A program made the position numbers and the translations under genes. This document shows positions 63,399 to 64,000 of a DNA stretch of 64,000 nt, piece by piece. How positions within the stretch are numbered: the stretch's first letter is position 1; every line of letters starts with the position of its first letter. The notes beneath the pieces are model-generated. The model made no database searches and had not been told where the DNA came from. It worked only from the letters and a program-made list of their open reading frames with translations. Source of the DNA: Methylosinus sp. H3A (GTDB lineage: Bacteria; Pseudomonadota; Alphaproteobacteria; Rhizobiales; Beijerinckiaceae); assembly GCF_015709455.1 (NCBI RefSeq), contig NZ_JADNQW010000005.1, positions 620,001 to 684,000 of the forward strand, read 5' to 3'.

Positions 63399-64000
63399 AT
63401 GACACAGGTACCGAACGTTCAGACGATCGCGAAAGGCGCGACGCCTTCGAAGCTGCTGGGAGGCGTGGCCGCCATCGCCCTCCTCGGCGCGTTCGGCGCG
63501 CCCACGGCGGCTCTCGCCGACACGTCGAGCGAGATCAAGGCGCTCAAGGCCGAGCTGAAGCGGCTCGAGCACAAGCTCGACGAGCAGGCCAAGACGACCC
63601 ATCAGGTCAAGAACGCGCTGAACTCGGCCAAGTCCGCCCCGGCGAGCAACGCCCCGCCGCCGGTGTTCGTCAGCTTCAAGAACGGCCTCTATGTCGAGAC
63701 CGAGGACAAGAGCTTCGACTTCAAGATCGGCGGCCGCATCCAGGTCGACGGCGGCTTCGGCGGTCGCGCCGACACCTTCTCCGCGAGCAATGTCGGCTTC
63801 CGCCGCGCTCGCCTCGAGGTGGAGGGCAAGGCCTATAAGAACTGGTATTACAAGTTCCAATACGACTTCACGGGCTCCGGCGCCGCCGGCATTCGCGACG
63901 CCTTCCTCGCCTATCGCGCCAAGCTGCTGCCCGAGCAGATCACCAAGCAGCCGGTCACCTTCCAGGTCGGCAATCAATACGAGCCCTTCGGCCTGGAGAC
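63399..64000 (+). CDS. OprO/OprP-family porin, paralogue 3 (partial, cut by window end)
   Basis: ATG 63399 opens MTQVPNVQTIAKGATPSKLL, then a signal peptide core (VAAIALLGAFGAPTAALA), the coiled coil DTSSEIKALKAELKRLEHKL, the FVSFKNGLYVETEDKSFDFK barrel start and IGGRIQVDGGFGGR. About 200 residues lie in the window; the 3' end is outside. It is clearly a paralogue of the two porins on the other strand. The longer frame starting at 63236 in another phase is a shadow. Confidence 0.92.
   Translation, partial: MTQVPNVQTIAKGATPSKLLGGVAAIALLGAFGAPTAALADTSSEIKALKAELKRLEHKLDEQAKTTHQVKNALNSAKSAPASNAPPPVFVSFKNGLYVETEDKSFDFKIGGRIQVDGGFGGRADTFSASNVGFRRARLEVEGKAYKNWYYKFQYDFTGSGAAGIRDAFLAYRAKLLPEQITKQPVTFQVGNQYEPFGLE

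Overview
The window is high-GC DNA from an alphaproteobacterium, most likely a member of the Rhizobiales (Hyphomicrobiales). This rests on gene order and family content: a ctaC-ctaD-ctaB-coxF-ctaG-ctaE-DUF983-SURF1-thrC cytochrome oxidase cluster, the ispH-thrB-rnhA block, a hisZ-hisG pair with the long HisG form, the CysQ-DUF4170-waaA-lpxK-DUF2093 envelope block, and several intergenic palindromic element families typical of this order. A methylotrophic or methanotrophic Beijerinckiaceae/Methylocystaceae relative is plausible, but no diagnostic methane or methanol gene is present, so genus is inference only. No rRNA, tRNA, CRISPR array, insertion sequence or replication origin was recognised.

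Layout. 1-10 kb: a HigBA-type toxin-antitoxin pair behind a perfect palindrome, glmS, a PadR regulator, a GFA-family protein, a lower-GC HNH-domain gene, cobT, a rhodanese-ankyrin fusion, an SSS-like membrane protein and an AEC transporter broken by a TA-repeat frameshift. 10-17 kb: rpsO-pnp, a small exported protein, hisZ-hisG and a WecG/TagA glycosyltransferase. 17-27 kb, mostly minus strand: the aa3-type cytochrome c oxidase structural and assembly genes running into thrC and a GNAT gene. 27-34 kb: IalB-like protein, a flavin oxidoreductase that may use a CTG start, and a tightly overlapping operon of ECF sigma factor, NrsF-like anti-sigma factor, TlyA and a TrmA/RlmD-like RNA methyltransferase, headed by a SigF-type promoter. 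34-39 kb: an L,D-transpeptidase, an AT-richer FkbM methyltransferase gene, and mutA.

39-44.7 kb holds the most unusual system: a translationally coupled operon of dedicated acyl carrier protein, ketosynthase, two small hot-dog dehydratase-like proteins (only one with the catalytic motif, as in HadAB), an SDR reductase, a ceramide-glucosyltransferase-like enzyme and a second processive-type GT2. It looks like a self-contained route to an unusual glycolipid. 44.7-59 kb is envelope and housekeeping: YqgE, a DsbD-like periplasmic domain, rnhA-thrB-ispH, a DUF937 protein, a Flp pilin, gshA next to a 13-bp minisatellite, a miniature porin-like protein, rsmE, ubiA, cysQ, waaA and lpxK. 59-64 kb carries three OprO/OprP-type porin paralogues, the last cut by the window end.

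Repeats matter here. One ~105-bp element ends in perfect 18-20 bp hairpins whose stems differ between copies yet remain fully paired, which points to selection for structure rather than sequence.
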